A stretch of 64,000 bases of DNA from Lumbricus rubellus (Eukaryota > Annelida > Clitellata > Crassiclitellata > Lumbricidae): contig OX243822.1 in the NCBI GenBank assembly GCA_945859605.1, forward strand, positions 25,551,685 through 25,615,684, written 5' to 3'. This document shows positions 45,266-57,243 of this stretch, piece after piece; positions within the stretch are counted from its first letter, which is position 1; every line of letters starts with the position of its first letter. Under the pieces are notes generated by a model. The model was not told the origin of the DNA, ran no database searches, and saw only the letters and a program-made list of their open reading frames with translations. The position numbers and the translations under genes are program-made.

Positions 45266-48200
45266 TCAGGCATAAGAGTGTTCGAAATTAACAACATGAC
45301 TTGTTAAGTTGCCGGAGTAGTCATGGTCCGTTGAAAGTTGTTGTGAAATCACTGGTTCATTGTCACCTAATGTTCTCAGCAGAAACTCCTTTTCTTCCGT
45401 GCTTGGTTTAGATGTAGTAAACTCACGTTTCTTGGACTTGTGTTTTCTTGTTGACCAGAGGGTTCGCTGTGTATGTGCCAATTTGTTAACAGGCTCGTGT
45501 GAAGTTGGTGGAGGTGGCAAACGAGGCGTCGCTGTCTTATCTTTTAAAGCTGCAACAAGCGATCTCAGTCTGCTCATGTGTTCCACAACCACTTCGGCAG
45601 CAGCAGCGTCGTCCCCCACATCGCTTTGGATGTCAGCCCATAATAGCTGAGCGCTACTCATAGACTGGTCGACATTACGAGGTGGCCGACGACTGGAAAT
45701 GTCACTGATAATAGCGTCTGATTCGCAGATATCAGACAACACTGTGGGAAGCCGATTTGTTGCAACTTCTTCTACATGATCAACGTCTTGATTGCAATCG
45801 TCGTCTTCATTGCAGTGAAGTTGAGAACGCAGAGGATTGGTTGCATCTGGTTTGTTGCTTTGATTCTCAGATGTGTAGTGACGAACAGGCTTGTAAAGAT
45901 GTATAATCAGATGAATGTGCTTGCAGATCGTGTTACGCAAAGCACTGTCCAGACACGTGCAAGAGAACGCATGAACGCAAATGTTGCATTCGCTACACAT
46001 CAGCGGACACGTCGGAGCTTCATGTGGAACAGTCTCATTTTGTCGAACCATGTATGTGATGTCATGAGCACCAGCAACAGAATACAGCGTGTTTTCGTTG
46101 ATACAGCTGCATTGATCTGCGTTTAGTCTTAGGCAGCCCTGGTGTCGTTTCCTTATGCCTCCGACGTGTCTCGTCCACTTCCCCTTGTGCAGTTTCCGCA
46201 GTCTGTCGCTCATCTTGGACCTCATGAACTTCATGAGGGCATGTATGCTTTTGTCTAGGCGGTGCACCTTGCGGCCCTGCAGATGAACGTGCTTGATCAC
46301 ACGATGCATTGCTTCAAGGTGCATGTTGTGATGCACCTTGAGGCCAAGACGGTAACAGTATGCCCAGAGGTGTGGTCTACTCGCATATTCACGATCAAAA
46401 TAATTAGCAAAGTCTGATGTCTTGTGATCATCTTTACCAGCTGCCAAGAATTGAGAAATTTTTTCGTTAAATTTCTCCAGATCAGGTAATTCCATGATGG
46501 CTCGAAGAGTCTTGTATAACACGGCTTTCAGCTGACTGTCACCCTTAATGCGTGTGAGGTTTTTCCTCCATGCACGGTCGATGTGCCATGTGCAGAGGAG
46601 TCTGTGGGCCGGCTTTCCCATCACAGCGTTCCATGCATTGCTGTAGACCTCGGTGTCATCGGTCATAAGTATAACGCCACTTAACGGGTATCCCATTGCC
46701 TCTTTAACAGTCTGTAAAAATATGCACATGGAATGCTCGTCTACATGATTACTGTAGCAGAAGGCAACAGGAAAGCCTTCGCCATGCTCATCAATGGCAA
46801 GGAGCGTCGTCAACTGAAAATCGTAACTGTTCAAGCCATGAGTGGAGTCTATGCATACTTCGCGACCTGGACGGCAGAATTCACGAGCTCCAATAATCTG
46901 AGAGTCGGTGGCCAAGATGAGTATGAAATCCTCCGATCTCAAATTAAATGATGATTCCTCGCCTTGAAATTTGATTAGGCGGACCAAGTTCTTCGTAGAT
47001 GGATTCTGTTGCGTGCGGTGAACCCATGCAGCAACGCTGTCCGCATCATTTTTATGTAGAACTTGGTTTTTATTTATGCCGAAATCACGCGAGATGTTTG
47101 CCAGATCTTGTTTGGAGAGGAATTGCATATTGGTCATAACGGGGACACTTGCAGTGGAATGAATTGAATCCAAGACATCGTCGTAAGGTATTCCGGCAGC
47201 CAGTTTCACTGCAATCGCTTCACGCTGCTGTCTCCGTAGTCGAATGTGAGCAACATCGCAACTGTGACCGCAATGCTCTGTGTAGTAGCTCACCGACACG
47301 CCACCTGAGTGTGACACAAGTAATTGCCAATTCTATTAAACCATATGACAAATAAAATTTAATTTCAAATGTGAAATTCAAAGGAAAAAGCCCAGACTGG
47401 CTGCCCGTACTCCAAACAATATGGCCGTTAATTAATGCAATAAAATTAGGGTTAGTTTTAGGGTTAGTGCAGTCATTCTGCTGAAATTGAAGCTGAATTG
47501 ATGAACAATGTTGTCGATGGTCGCACTCTTATTTTATTGCACCAATTCAAAATATCAGACCAGTGTCAGAGTAGCACTATGAGAGAGATCTTGAGGCAAC
47601 TCGGAGTTGCCGAAGCTGGTAGTAACAACTACAAGTGATCAAACTAATATGTTTTTAGAAATTGAGCTCTTGATCCAGAGTAATTCCAATACTCTGGAGG
47701 TGCTTTAGAAGCCAGTCTAAGACTTCGGCGGAGTGTTGGGGATGGTTAGTCACAACAGGCTTCTTCACAATCTGGTTCATTCAGTCCAACAACAAACTTA
47801 CTTAGTGTTAGGAACATGATCACAGTGGTTTCTATTTGGCTTAAACACCGATTCAAATTTTTTATGCAAATTCTCTATGGTAGCCTAATCTAGTCAGAAG
47901 TAGTTCTGTAGCTGTGCCCTATATGTGCATTACCTCAACTTTCCGCCTCTCTTCTTCTTCTTGATAACAATAGCAAACTAACCGGTTGGACATATTTTGA
48001 CGAACATTGCAGCAGGACACATTCCGCCGATCTTGCAAGTGCCTTGTATCTTCAGGTGACGTAATCTACCATCTTTTGCAATATACCGACCGCTGCGATT
48101 GCAGTAGTACACTCGAGATGTCACGGTTTGCTTTTGAAGCTTTCGATCTCCTGTTGCTTTAATAAACTGTGTCATCGTTGTATCTTCTTCCTGACATTTC

Positions 48201-49133
48201 CAATTGTTGAAATCTGTGAGAAGGTAAATAAAAGGAGCTACAGTTCAAATGAAACAGCTACAATACAATAATGGTAGCACAGAAACAAGGAAAAATAATT
48301 AAATAAAACGGTATACATGTACAATCAGGGGGCGAAAATTTCTTACTTATATTTGCAGTGCCGTCAGCGTTGTCATTGCACGTCTTTTTCGTGAGGGTCG
48401 GTTAGGGCTCAGGTTAGGCATCGTGAGGGTCGGTTAGGGTTAGTGTTAGGGTTAGTTTAGCCATTAGAAACTCCGGCGGATTGATGGCAAAAGACACTGT
48501 GTATTTTTCGCCCCCTGATAGTACATGATCGCCAATAAAACGAACTACAGCATTCACAGGACAGAGCACCTGCCTGTATAATAGCAATTACAGACATGGT
48601 CTAAGTTTCCTTAATACAAATATATACATGCATAGATATATAAACACATAATCATGTATGCATAATTATAAAGATATAATTATCTGCACTTATTTCTACA
48701 ATTATGCCATGTATGTGAGATCTATACAGCTCAAATCTCAAACACTTACACAGTGCGTAAGAAGACACGATAGAAATCAGATATTATTAGGTCTATGGGA
48801 ATAAATAAATAAATAACGAGTTCACTTCACTTTCACTAATAGCTTACCAGTAAAATTATCGAACTGTAAAGCTCTTCTTTCACTGTTCCTTCGCTTTTGA
48901 AAAGAAGCCTGTTCATGTTTTCGCTTTCGGTGATAGATGAGAGCTTTTTTGTTAACGAGTTTCTCACCGCAAATATTGCACGTAATAACCGATTCATTAG
49001 AGGTGTGTTTAGGCTTCCGACCTCGTCGGACTTCTGGAACAGCAGCGTCTTTGTGAAACTGACGAACGTGTCGCCTCAACGTTGAGTTTGTAATAAACTG
49101 TTTCTTACAATTATCACAAGTAAACATCGACAT
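45266..49133 (-). CDS. C2H2 zinc finger + MULE-type transposase + SWIM finger protein (three exons, intact)
   Basis: Exons 49133-48848, 48213-47983 and 47304-45266 on the minus strand join in phase and encode 851 residues. Residues 4-27 and about 49-72 are C2H2 fingers (CDNC...HVRQFH; CNIC...HRKRKH). Exon 2 has FNNWK, YYCNRSGRY and CKIGGMCPA, the Cys-rich lead-in usually found before MULE domains. Exon 3 has a first acidic residue in CIDSTHG (about 325), a second in MTDD (about 388) followed by HRLLCTWHIDRAW, then a SWIM finger (CTC...CKH, about 616-638). The tail is long and polar. MULE proteins move DNA, but intron-bearing intact copies are often host genes such as ZSWIM-type proteins. No TIRs were recognised around it. 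It could be a domesticated transposase or a live element; the sequence does not decide. Start at 49133 is the first ATG directly before finger 1. Confidence 0.85.
47403..47515. mobile_element. Fragment of the 44-bp-TIR foldback family
   Basis: It carries CCGTACTCCAAACAATATGG (part of the TIR of 11001-11319), TTAGGGTTAGTTTTAGGG and AGTGCAGTCATTCTGCTG. It lies in the second intron of the MULE-like gene, and no second end is preserved. Confidence 0.7.
48380..48495. mobile_element. Second fragment of the foldback family core
   Basis: It has GTGAGGGTCGGTTAGGG twice, with AGGGCTCAGGTTAGGC and GGGTTAGTGTTAGGG, matching the core of 11001-11319. It lies in the first intron of the MULE-like gene. Confidence 0.6.
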
Positions 49134-49309
49134 TTTCTTACTTTACTATACAATGTTGACATAAATTATAATTTCCACACACAATGAGACATAGCCGGTG
49201 ATTGGTCGCTGTATGAATGGCTACGATTGGTCGGGATGAGATTGCAGAAAAGCTTATATTGTCAAGAGCATATAGAGAAACAAACTTAACTAAGTACTTA
49301 ACTAAAATC

Positions 49310-50167
49310 TTAACTACACATGGTCATGTGCACTTCAAGTAGCATTAGTGGAGGAGAGTAGAAGAACACGAAGTTTCTTTTTAAATACCTGCAGACTACT
49401 CGATTGACGAATGTCAATTGGTAGCCTATTGTGTTCCATACTTTAGTGCCATAAGATTTAATAGTAAACCGCCTAGTATTAGATTGAGCTTTGACAGGGC
49501 GAAAAGCAGATGAATTCCTAGTGAAATGCGAATGGATGTCAGAGGCGTGAGGGAGGTAACCTTGGAATACCGAAGGAAGGAGACCGTGTTCGAGTCGAAA
49601 AAAGAACTCGCTAATTTGGAGATCCTTTATCTGGTCAATTTTCAGGAGATGAAGTTCATTAAAGGAAGGGCCAGTGTGTTCCCGTTTACGAATACCCGCA
49701 ATTATACGAACAGCCCTCTTCTGTAAGATTACAAGTTTACGAAGCCTGGATTCGTATGTCGATGCCCAAACAAGGTTGCAATATGTGAGGTAGGGGTAGA
49801 CAAGGGTATAATACAAATTCATTCTAATTGTCTTTGGCAAGATATAAGCAACGCGGGAAATAATACCAATATTTTTAGCAATTTTAGTTGCAATTTGATT
49901 AATATGAACTTTCCAGGTCAAATGTTGATCTATATGCACACCTAAGAATTTTGTAGATTCAACTTGATTGATGGAAATATCATCAATAAGCAAACAGAGA
50001 TTGTCATTTGGCTTTATTTTCCGGTGGGATTTAAATAAAATAAAGTTGGTTTTATCTAAATTAAGGGTGAGTTTATTTGCATGGAACCAAACAGCTATGC
50101 TAGATAGTTCAACGTTCACAGTTTGAAACAACGTCTGCCATGAACCATTGGAGTAAAAAAGCAGCAC
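49310..50167 (-). pseudogene. LINE reverse transcriptase C-terminal half (jockey/CR1-like)
   Basis: A single open frame of 285 codons contains ANKLTLNLDKTNFILF, KFLGVHIDQHLTW, YPYLTYCNLVWASTY, LQKRAVRII and an end SNTRRFTIKSYGTKVWN. These are the motifs that follow the catalytic FADD block in jockey/CR1-type elements. The palm domain and endonuclease are missing, so it is 5'-truncated and inactive. It lies 140 bp downstream of... the MULE-like gene start, that is upstream of that gene in its own orientation, and is co-oriented. Confidence 0.85.
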
Positions 50168-52710
50168 TTTTAGCCGCGGGATCAGCTCGCGATAGGTAGA
50201 TGCTTGCGGCTCGATTTGTTGCGGCCTAAAGGGAACCAGATGATCAGACCGTAGAAGACAACGTGTCTCTGTATAGTAGGCTAACAGAGTCCTTGGGCTG
50301 AGGCCTACGGCTGAGGTTGTTGGTTGCTAGATCGGCGGTAACATCAGTAAGCCTGCTTGCCCAGGTTGTTAGAAGTGATGTTGCGCAACCTTGTGCTTAA
50401 AATCTTAATGACCCAATGGCACCACCGAATCTAACGCAATAAAATTGTTTGTAATTAAGTAATTAAAAAGACTCTTCTGACAGTCTACAGTAACTGTCTA
50501 GGGCCTATAGGCCTAGTTGAAAATGTTAGTGCCATATAATACATTGGCTTTGCAGGTCTAAACTGCCCGCATGTGGTCTCGCCGCCCAATTTCTAGCATA
50601 TCTGAATTAATTCCAGGAAGACATAATACCGGTAGGCCTATAGGTCTCCGCTTAGGCCTACTCTCGGTTCATTCTCAAAAGCGTGTCGTTATTTATAACT
50701 CTGCAGGCGATTAAAATGACTAGCATTCCAGGATGTTAAACACATGGATAGTTTTGCATCAATATTATGGGATCTACGGGCTTGAACGACACTTCTTAGG
50801 CCTTAGAAACAACGCAGCGCACGGGGAGAAAACAGCTAGATAGCCTAGGCCCTAGCTATTTCGGATGCGTATAACGGGCGAGTGCAATCACAAGGCTGCG
50901 TATTATGCTTTCCGTTGTTTTTTACATGCTCGATCGAAGGTGGAGAAACAATGCACCAAATGGAGGAAGATTTATGAAACTGATGTGTTACAGTACGTGT
51001 TTCGCTGTTTGAATTTGTCCAAGGAAAAGATTTATGCTGGACGTACGACGATAAAAAAACTTTGCTTCTAAAGTTCAGTTAGAGTTCTATTTAACAGAAT
51101 CTTTGGATTTTATGAAATGATGACTAGTTGCTTGATACCGTGCGGTTCAGGGTGAGAATTGCCGGGGGGTTGGGGGTTCAACCCCCCAGTCTTTCTTAGA
51201 GCCCCATGTTAAAGTATGTTTTTCATACCCCAATTTCAAGTTTATCATAGGCCAACCCCCCAGTTATTTTTCCACAATTCTCATACTGGTGCAGTTTACT
51301 CGTTCTTTAACGCGAGCACGTTGTCGTCTGCTGTTATTATTAGTATGTTTAAAGTTTCGTTTATTTTCTATTCTGTTTATTATTGTTTAAAAAGTGCAAA
51401 ATGTGATCGTATGTATAGGCCTACATCATGAAAGCAACAGATCTGATGGATGAAGATTCTTAATTCGAGTCGACTGAGGAGATTTATCTTTTCATCCGAT
51501 GTTTATTTAGTTCGCGGATTGAAACGGGATGGCACGGAACCACGCACACAGTGATGCCACAGCTGTGTTTTTCCACATAGATCTATGTTTTTTTGCTTTC
51601 GTCTGTGTTTCTGGGTTTTTTTTGGGAAAATCTGTGTTTTTTTTCCGTTTTCGTCTGGATTTCTGTGTTTTTTTGGGAAAATCTGTGTTTTTTTCCCGTT
51701 TTCGTCTGGGTTTCTGTTTTTTTTTTGGAAAAATCTGTGTTTTTTTTCGGTTTTCGTCTGGGTTTCTGGGGTTTTTTTGACTTTTCGGACCGGATGACTA
51801 AAAAAAAAAAAAAAAAAAAAAAGGTCATCAACTTTTTTGTCGGCGAAAATAGAAATTTTTTTGACTTTTCGGACCGGATGACTAAAAAAAAAAAAAAAAA
51901 AAGGTCATCAATTTTTTTGCCGGCGAAAATATAAAATTTTCTTTACTTTTCGGCCGGGCGACGTCTGTGTTTTTCTGTGTTTTTTTTTATAGGAAATCTA
52001 TGGTTTTTTTTGAAACCTCAGTGGCAACACTGCACGCACAAAGTGCGTGCAGACGTGCATGGCGGCGTCGGCGTCTTCTTAATCTGCGCTTGATTTGCAA
52101 ATAAAGTATCCGCTGGGTGTAGTGGGAGAGGGAGGGGCATAGCTGACGGGCCTGAACTTGTGAACGAGTTGCCTCAGGCATGGTGCAGATAATTATATGC
52201 GCAGGCACTGTTGTTGCTGGACGAAACACGGTTAGCGAAGCAGTGGCAGATCAAGCAATGAGCGAAAATAGAGTTATTTACGAAAGCGGGAGAAAGACGT
52301 GATGCGAAAGCACATGGTGTGAGAGCGATTTACTATAAACTTTTCATATGAGATTTGGACTTTTGAGGGACTGCTGTTCAGTTTTGTTGAACCGGTGATA
52401 TCGAACACATTAGGCTACATTGATTGAGAAAGGTAGGTTATTATTCGGTTTATGCCATTATTGTTTATCAACTTAAGTTAATTATTAGGCTGATATCCAA
52501 AGTTCCAAACTTATATTCTTCGGCAACCCCCAGAGTTGTTCTCGTCATCATCGTCATCTATGTCATTAGTGTACACTACTGTTGTTAGTTTACAGTCAAC
52601 ACATAGGCTACATGCAAGTCTCTAAATACATTATAGGCTTCCGAGACTGGACTAGCCTAGATGGTGTGCCTTAAGTAAATCCGTGTGTCTTGAGTTATGT
52701 AACAGGTGGT
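50168..52710. other. Region without a recognised gene
   Basis: Short open frames (for example 50865-51071) show no domain. At 51170-51260 the word CAACCCCCCAG appears in two places. A repeat array occupies 51575-51950. A GC-rich patch at 52020-52250 could include a promoter or first exon of an unseen transcript, but nothing decides this. Confidence 0.4.
51575..51960. repeat. T-rich minisatellite plus an 87-bp direct repeat with A-runs
   Basis: Four or five units of about 52 bp (TTCGTCTGGGTTTCTG, a T-run, GGAAAATCTGTG) run from 51575 to 51775. Two units of about 87 bp follow, each with TTTTGACTTTTCGGACCGGA, TGACTAAAAAAA and AGGTCATCAA. Length of the A- and T-runs may be affected by assembly. 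A related GACAACTAAAAAAAGGTCAT lies at 57674. Confidence 0.75.
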
Positions 52711-53136
52711 CAGTGGCGTAGCAAGGTGTTTGGGGGCCCCTGTGCAGGGTTTCGGTGGCGGGCCCCTTCAATGCTTGAACGCCCTTGATTTCAAACAAAA
52801 AGGCATCACGCAAAAACGCCTGGCTCTTTTGACATAGACACTGCATATTTCGCACTCGAAATTAAATATATAATTAGCTTATCACAATTTTATTATTTTC
52901 TCTCATTTAGGCCTTTATTTATAATACATTTTTAATTTCTTCAGTTTACCAGAAAAAAGTGAATTTGAGCTCAAACCAATGACATTTTTGAGTGTGTACG
53001 CCAAACTTGTAGGCTAGACTTGATTATGTTCTGAATATTCAGAAAGTAAAAAATTGACTCTGACCGCCTGGGGGCCCCTTACTGCCGGGGGCCCTCGTGC
53101 ACTGCACAAGTTGCACGCCCTATTGCTACGCCACTG
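52711..53136. mobile_element. hAT-type MITE
   Basis: The ends CAGTGGCGTAGCAA and ATTGCTACGCCACTG are inverted repeats (one base differs), with a perfect 8-bp duplication CAGGTGGT at 52703-52710 and 53137-53144. The subterminal GGGGGCCCC blocks are also roughly inverted. It is non-coding. Confidence 0.87.
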
Positions 53137-53349
53137 CAGGTGGTGTTGGCGTTGGTGGTGGTGGATGCATTTTCAAGCAGAGAATAACTTTCTAAGCCAT
53201 CTGCTATATTATTTACCAGTTGCTGCAGTGTGTTTTTTAGAGGTTGACGTATATAGTAATGGCTGTAACTGCTGTGGGAACAATCTTGAACTGTTGATTC
53301 AGTTCTTCTAAGTAGAACATTTGACATTTATAAATATTTTGCCATAGCA

Positions 53350-53440
53350 ATGTGTGTGCGTGCGTTTGCGTGTGTATGTGTGCGTGCGTTTGTGTGTGTG
53401 TGTGTGTGTGTGTGTGCGTTTGCGTGTGTGTGTGTGATGC
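53350..53440. repeat. GT/GTGCGT microsatellite
   Basis: Alternating TGTGTG and TGCGTGCGTTTG words. No gene is seen. Confidence 0.8.
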
Positions 53441-53569
53441 TTCTGCCATAGTACTGCCTTGATGCTGTAGTAAGTTCATGTTTATGTAGGCCTATGCACT
53501 GTAACGCTTTTGCAGACTTGCAGTTCACATAAAGTAATGTTGTAATGCTATTGCATTGTATTGCTATTG

Positions 53570-54130
53570 CATTGTACCCGCGCTAGGGTACACCGGCGTA
53601 GGGGCACGTCCTCCGGGTGGCGGATGGAGGAAGCCCTTCAAGGGAAACCTTGAGGGGTTGCGTCGAATAATACGGAATAAGGCGCCGCGGACCAAATGTA
53701 CCTAGGAGAAGGAAAACTCTGATTTCAAACCGGGGCAGATAGGGCTCGCTGAGTCTCGTCAGACAAACCTGTCTAGGAGAAGGAAAACTCTGATTTCAAA
53801 CCGGGGCAGATAGGGCTCGCTGAGTCTCGTCAGACAAACCTGTCTAGGAGAAGGAAAACTCTGATTTCAAACCGGGCCAGGGGTCGCTTAGTCACATCTG
53901 ACACCTTGCCAATCAACCGGGCAGCAGCGGGGGATTTAACTATCGGAGGCGGAGGATCGGCACGAATTGATCAACGGCTTCGACAGTGATTAGCCATGAA
54001 GCAGAGTAAGGGAACAGCCCTGAAACCGGTTCGGCACTGCGGGATGGAAAGAAGTGGGGTCTCTACCATTCTATAGTCCCCAAGATAGCACAAATGGACG
54101 AAGTTTCGACGACGGCTATTGCCGTTATTG
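53570..54130 (+). mobile_element. Probable 5' untranslated region of a LINE with 71-bp repeats
   Basis: A GC-richer block unlike its surroundings. Three units with a 71-bp period start at 53702, 53773 and 53844 (CTAGGAGAAGGAAAACTCTG, CAAACCGGGGCAGATAGGGC); the third diverges after 53880. It continues with GGTTCGGCACTGCGGGATGG and CCCCAAGATAGCACAAATGG. Such promoter-like repeats ahead of an ORF are known in some LINE 5' UTRs. No LINE ORF follows, so the assignment is an inference and the 3' boundary is uncertain. Confidence 0.45.
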
Positions 54131-55720
54131 ACTCTATAATTCTGCAGCAGTTCATCATCTGTTCATGTTTATGTATACACTGTAATGCTCATTTGCAGTT
54201 CATATTTTATAACACACTATAACGCTATATATATATAGCATTTCATTTTTAGTACACTGTTGCAAGGACTATAAGCGGTCTTTTAAGGTAATGCTGTAGG
54301 CCTTGCAGTATTTAGGGGTCTACGGGTTTATATATGCAATTTCCGAATTTAAAAATTGATTCTTTGTAATTTGGGACCACGGCCATTTGTAAACCCTTCT
54401 CAATGGAACCTGCAAATTATTTTCCGACTGCGCCTTTGACTGAATCCAATCGGGTGATCAGTCACTGCATGCAGTGATCAATCTGATCCTATTATTATGG
54501 TGGCTGTTTTCAAAACTCCACTTGCCTGTGACGCTTGATTGGGTCAATTCGTAGGCCTATATGGTATAATGGTAATTACGTATGTAGATTTAGGTGACCT
54601 TTTGGGAAATGGGTCAGGCCGTATGGTAATCATGCATTTTGATATCTTGATCGTGATGGTGCTCTGGTAATAAATAAGTCTAGGCTAACCGTTGTTATTT
54701 CCAGCAGTCAAAGCTCAACGTAGATGAACTGTGTGTTTTACTAGACCGGTGTTCTGTTTCAATGAAAGTAATATACCCCATGGGGAGTCTGTCCCACTGC
54801 GGAAATACCTGGAGGCTTTTCTTTGAGATCTGTTCCCAATTATCCACTCAATACTGAACTGTATTTGTTGTGGAGGGTCACCCCTTTTTATTATAAGCTG
54901 CGTGTTTTGCGAGGGTTGGGGTGGGGTGGTTACATCTGGGCGTGGGTCAGTGGGTGGTCTTGGGCCTAGTGGTCAGCGTGCAGCTGGACTGTCAGTAGAG
55001 ATGTCGGGGGGGGGGGAAATAAAATCCCACCAGCACCTTATAGCCAACATACAATGAATAAAGTCAGTAAACTTTTACATTGTGGATTGTGTACTTGGTA
55101 GAAATTTTACATGATGAGGGAGAGGACTTACTACCCGCCGTCATATGGGATATATGCTGAGGCTAAGAAAATAAAGTTGCTGGCACTTCATGCCCATGGA
55201 TGGCAGTGTTAGGTCTTCCTCCTCCTTCTCTACCTCCTCCTCTTTCTCTACTTTCTCCTTTACCTCCTATCTCCATCCACTACCCTTCCCATCCTTCTGG
55301 TTCGCCTCCTCCTCCTCTTCCCCTTCTCCCTCCCTCCCCTCCATCCCATTCCCCTCCCCTCCCCTGCTTATCGTCCACTTCCTTCTCGTCCTCCTCCTCC
55401 CCTCCCAGTCCCCTCCCCTCTTTTTTATCGTCCTCCTTCTCGTTCTTGTCCTCCTCCTCCTACTACTCCTCCTCTCCTCCTCTTCCTCTTCCTATCAAAG
55501 CTGCAGTGTTAGTTTGTGTAAATATTTGCTTCCAGTTCGACAGCAGCGGTAGATCTTCAATTTCTATTGGAATAAATTATTACAATAAATATTGACACGC
55601 ACATGCATTCAGCTTCTATCCAATGCACAATCGCTGCACGTGTGGCAAACGGCAACACATCAAAGACAACGATTTGCTTTCACGTCATTTCGTTTATACG
55701 CATCTTAGGCGTAAAAAATT
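54131..55720. other. Region without a recognised gene
   Basis: It includes a G-run at 55004-55015 and a SINE-like tail at 55100-55200 (GAGGCTAAGAAAATAAAGTT, CTTCATGCC) matching the end of the SINE at 60205. A CT-rich microsatellite-like stretch lies at 55215-55500 (CTCCTCCTC, CCCTCCC). Open frames through the latter are artefacts. Confidence 0.5.
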
Positions 55721-56113
55721 GTTGTGTTTCCGGTAACGCGACCGACCCATTTTTAGGGCCGCGACCCAAATATTTTTGTAAAAAATTTTAAAAATATTTT
55801 TTTCAAAAAAATATTTTTTTTTATAAAAAATTTAATTTTTTTTTCAAATTTTTTTTAGCAGTTGTATTGACATAACATAAGAGACGTCAACAAAATGAAA
55901 TTAATAGGACTGTTTCTAAAGCAGTTTTAGGTGCAGACAGTCGGGAAATAGGCAGTTTATACTTGCTTAGAACACGTACTTTGTTTCAGCGTGCAAAAAA
56001 GACTAGTGGGGTATACTTTTTCGGATAGTCACTGCATAAAAATATTTTACAAAATAAAAATATTTTCCGACCTACCTACCCAATTTTTTTAGCTCTGTTA
56101 CCGGAAACACAAC
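55721..56113. mobile_element. MITE with GTTGTGTTTCCGGTAAC ends
   Basis: The ends GTTGTGTTTCCGGTAAC and GTTACCGGAAACACAAC are perfect 17-bp inverted repeats. The flanks are A/T-runs (AAAAAATT and AAATTTTT), so the target duplication cannot be read. The interior has long A and T stretches and no coding frame. The superfamily is not assigned. Confidence 0.75.
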
Positions 56114-56689
56114 AAATTTTTTTGGGCCTTAACTGCATTGAATGATCTGTGTGCGGATGCCACGGCTGCCGGGCTCGATGGTGCAGGGTGCAGGTCCGTA
56201 GCCTGGAATAGATAACAGGATTGGTGAGGCAGATACTTGCTATCACTGGCATTCCTTCGAAACAGAAACACATGTGAATATACAGGTATCGAAAGTGGAT
56301 GGCAATGAAAGGAACCGATAGCAGGTGCAATAAAAATTCCGATATATATCTATGTGTGTATATATACACTATATATATATGTATATATATATATAAATGC
56401 GGTGAGGAATGTTTGTATCTGTTTCTGTAGTGTAGACACATACAGTGGCATCTTCCGTATTGAAGATAAATCTAAAAAGTGCTGAAGATTACTGGAAGAT
56501 ATTCGGTTTGTTCCGATACAGTCACAATATACAGATTTATGCAACACAGGCACACGTTCGCAAACACATATCTAACATAACACATAATTATATGCACACA
56601 CATATGCGTGCGTGCGTGCATTTGTGTGTGTTATCCTCCTCCTCCATGGATTTTATTTGTGCACTGCGAGATGTTATTTCTTAGTATGT

Positions 56690-56868
56690 ATATATACATA
56701 TGTATATAATATATATATATACATACATTCATACATGTACATATACACATATATCTTCAGAAAATAGACATACATGTACATCCACAGGTACATATATCAA
56801 ACGTCATCAATGGATGCATATGTACACACACATCTATACATACATACATAGACGCATACATACATACC

Positions 56869-56929
<61 letters not shown>

Positions 56930-57010
56930 CATACATACATACAAACAAACATACATACATACATACATACATGTACATACAGGCAGACAGACACAAACAT
57001 ACATACATAT
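56690..57010. repeat. ACAT tetranucleotide microsatellite
   Basis: Long runs of ACAT/ATAC between about 56835 and 57010 with looser repeats upstream. Tyr- and His-rich frames through it are artefacts. Confidence 0.85.
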
Positions 57011-57243
57011 GTAGCCTAGAAGGAATGGCTTGAGGGGAAAGTGAGGATAAGATGGGGATAACTCCAGCAGCAAACAGCAAAGAACGTCAAGGTCTGTTTA
57101 CCGGTTGATACTGGAGCACAGGTGTTTTCTGCTACAGTTGTGTCTATTTGTTTCTGTTTGCTTGTTTGTGTGTCTCCGTTCTCGTCTGTATGTCTTTCTG
57201 ATCTGTTGCAGAGGACTTATAGATTCCTCCCTGCTGACTGAAG

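Noticed and set aside
55190..55595. Ser/Pro/Leu-rich frames
   Set aside because: CT-rich simple sequence, open in several frames.
56700..57080. Tyr/His-rich and Cys/Met/Tyr-rich frames
   Set aside because: Products of the ACAT microsatellite.
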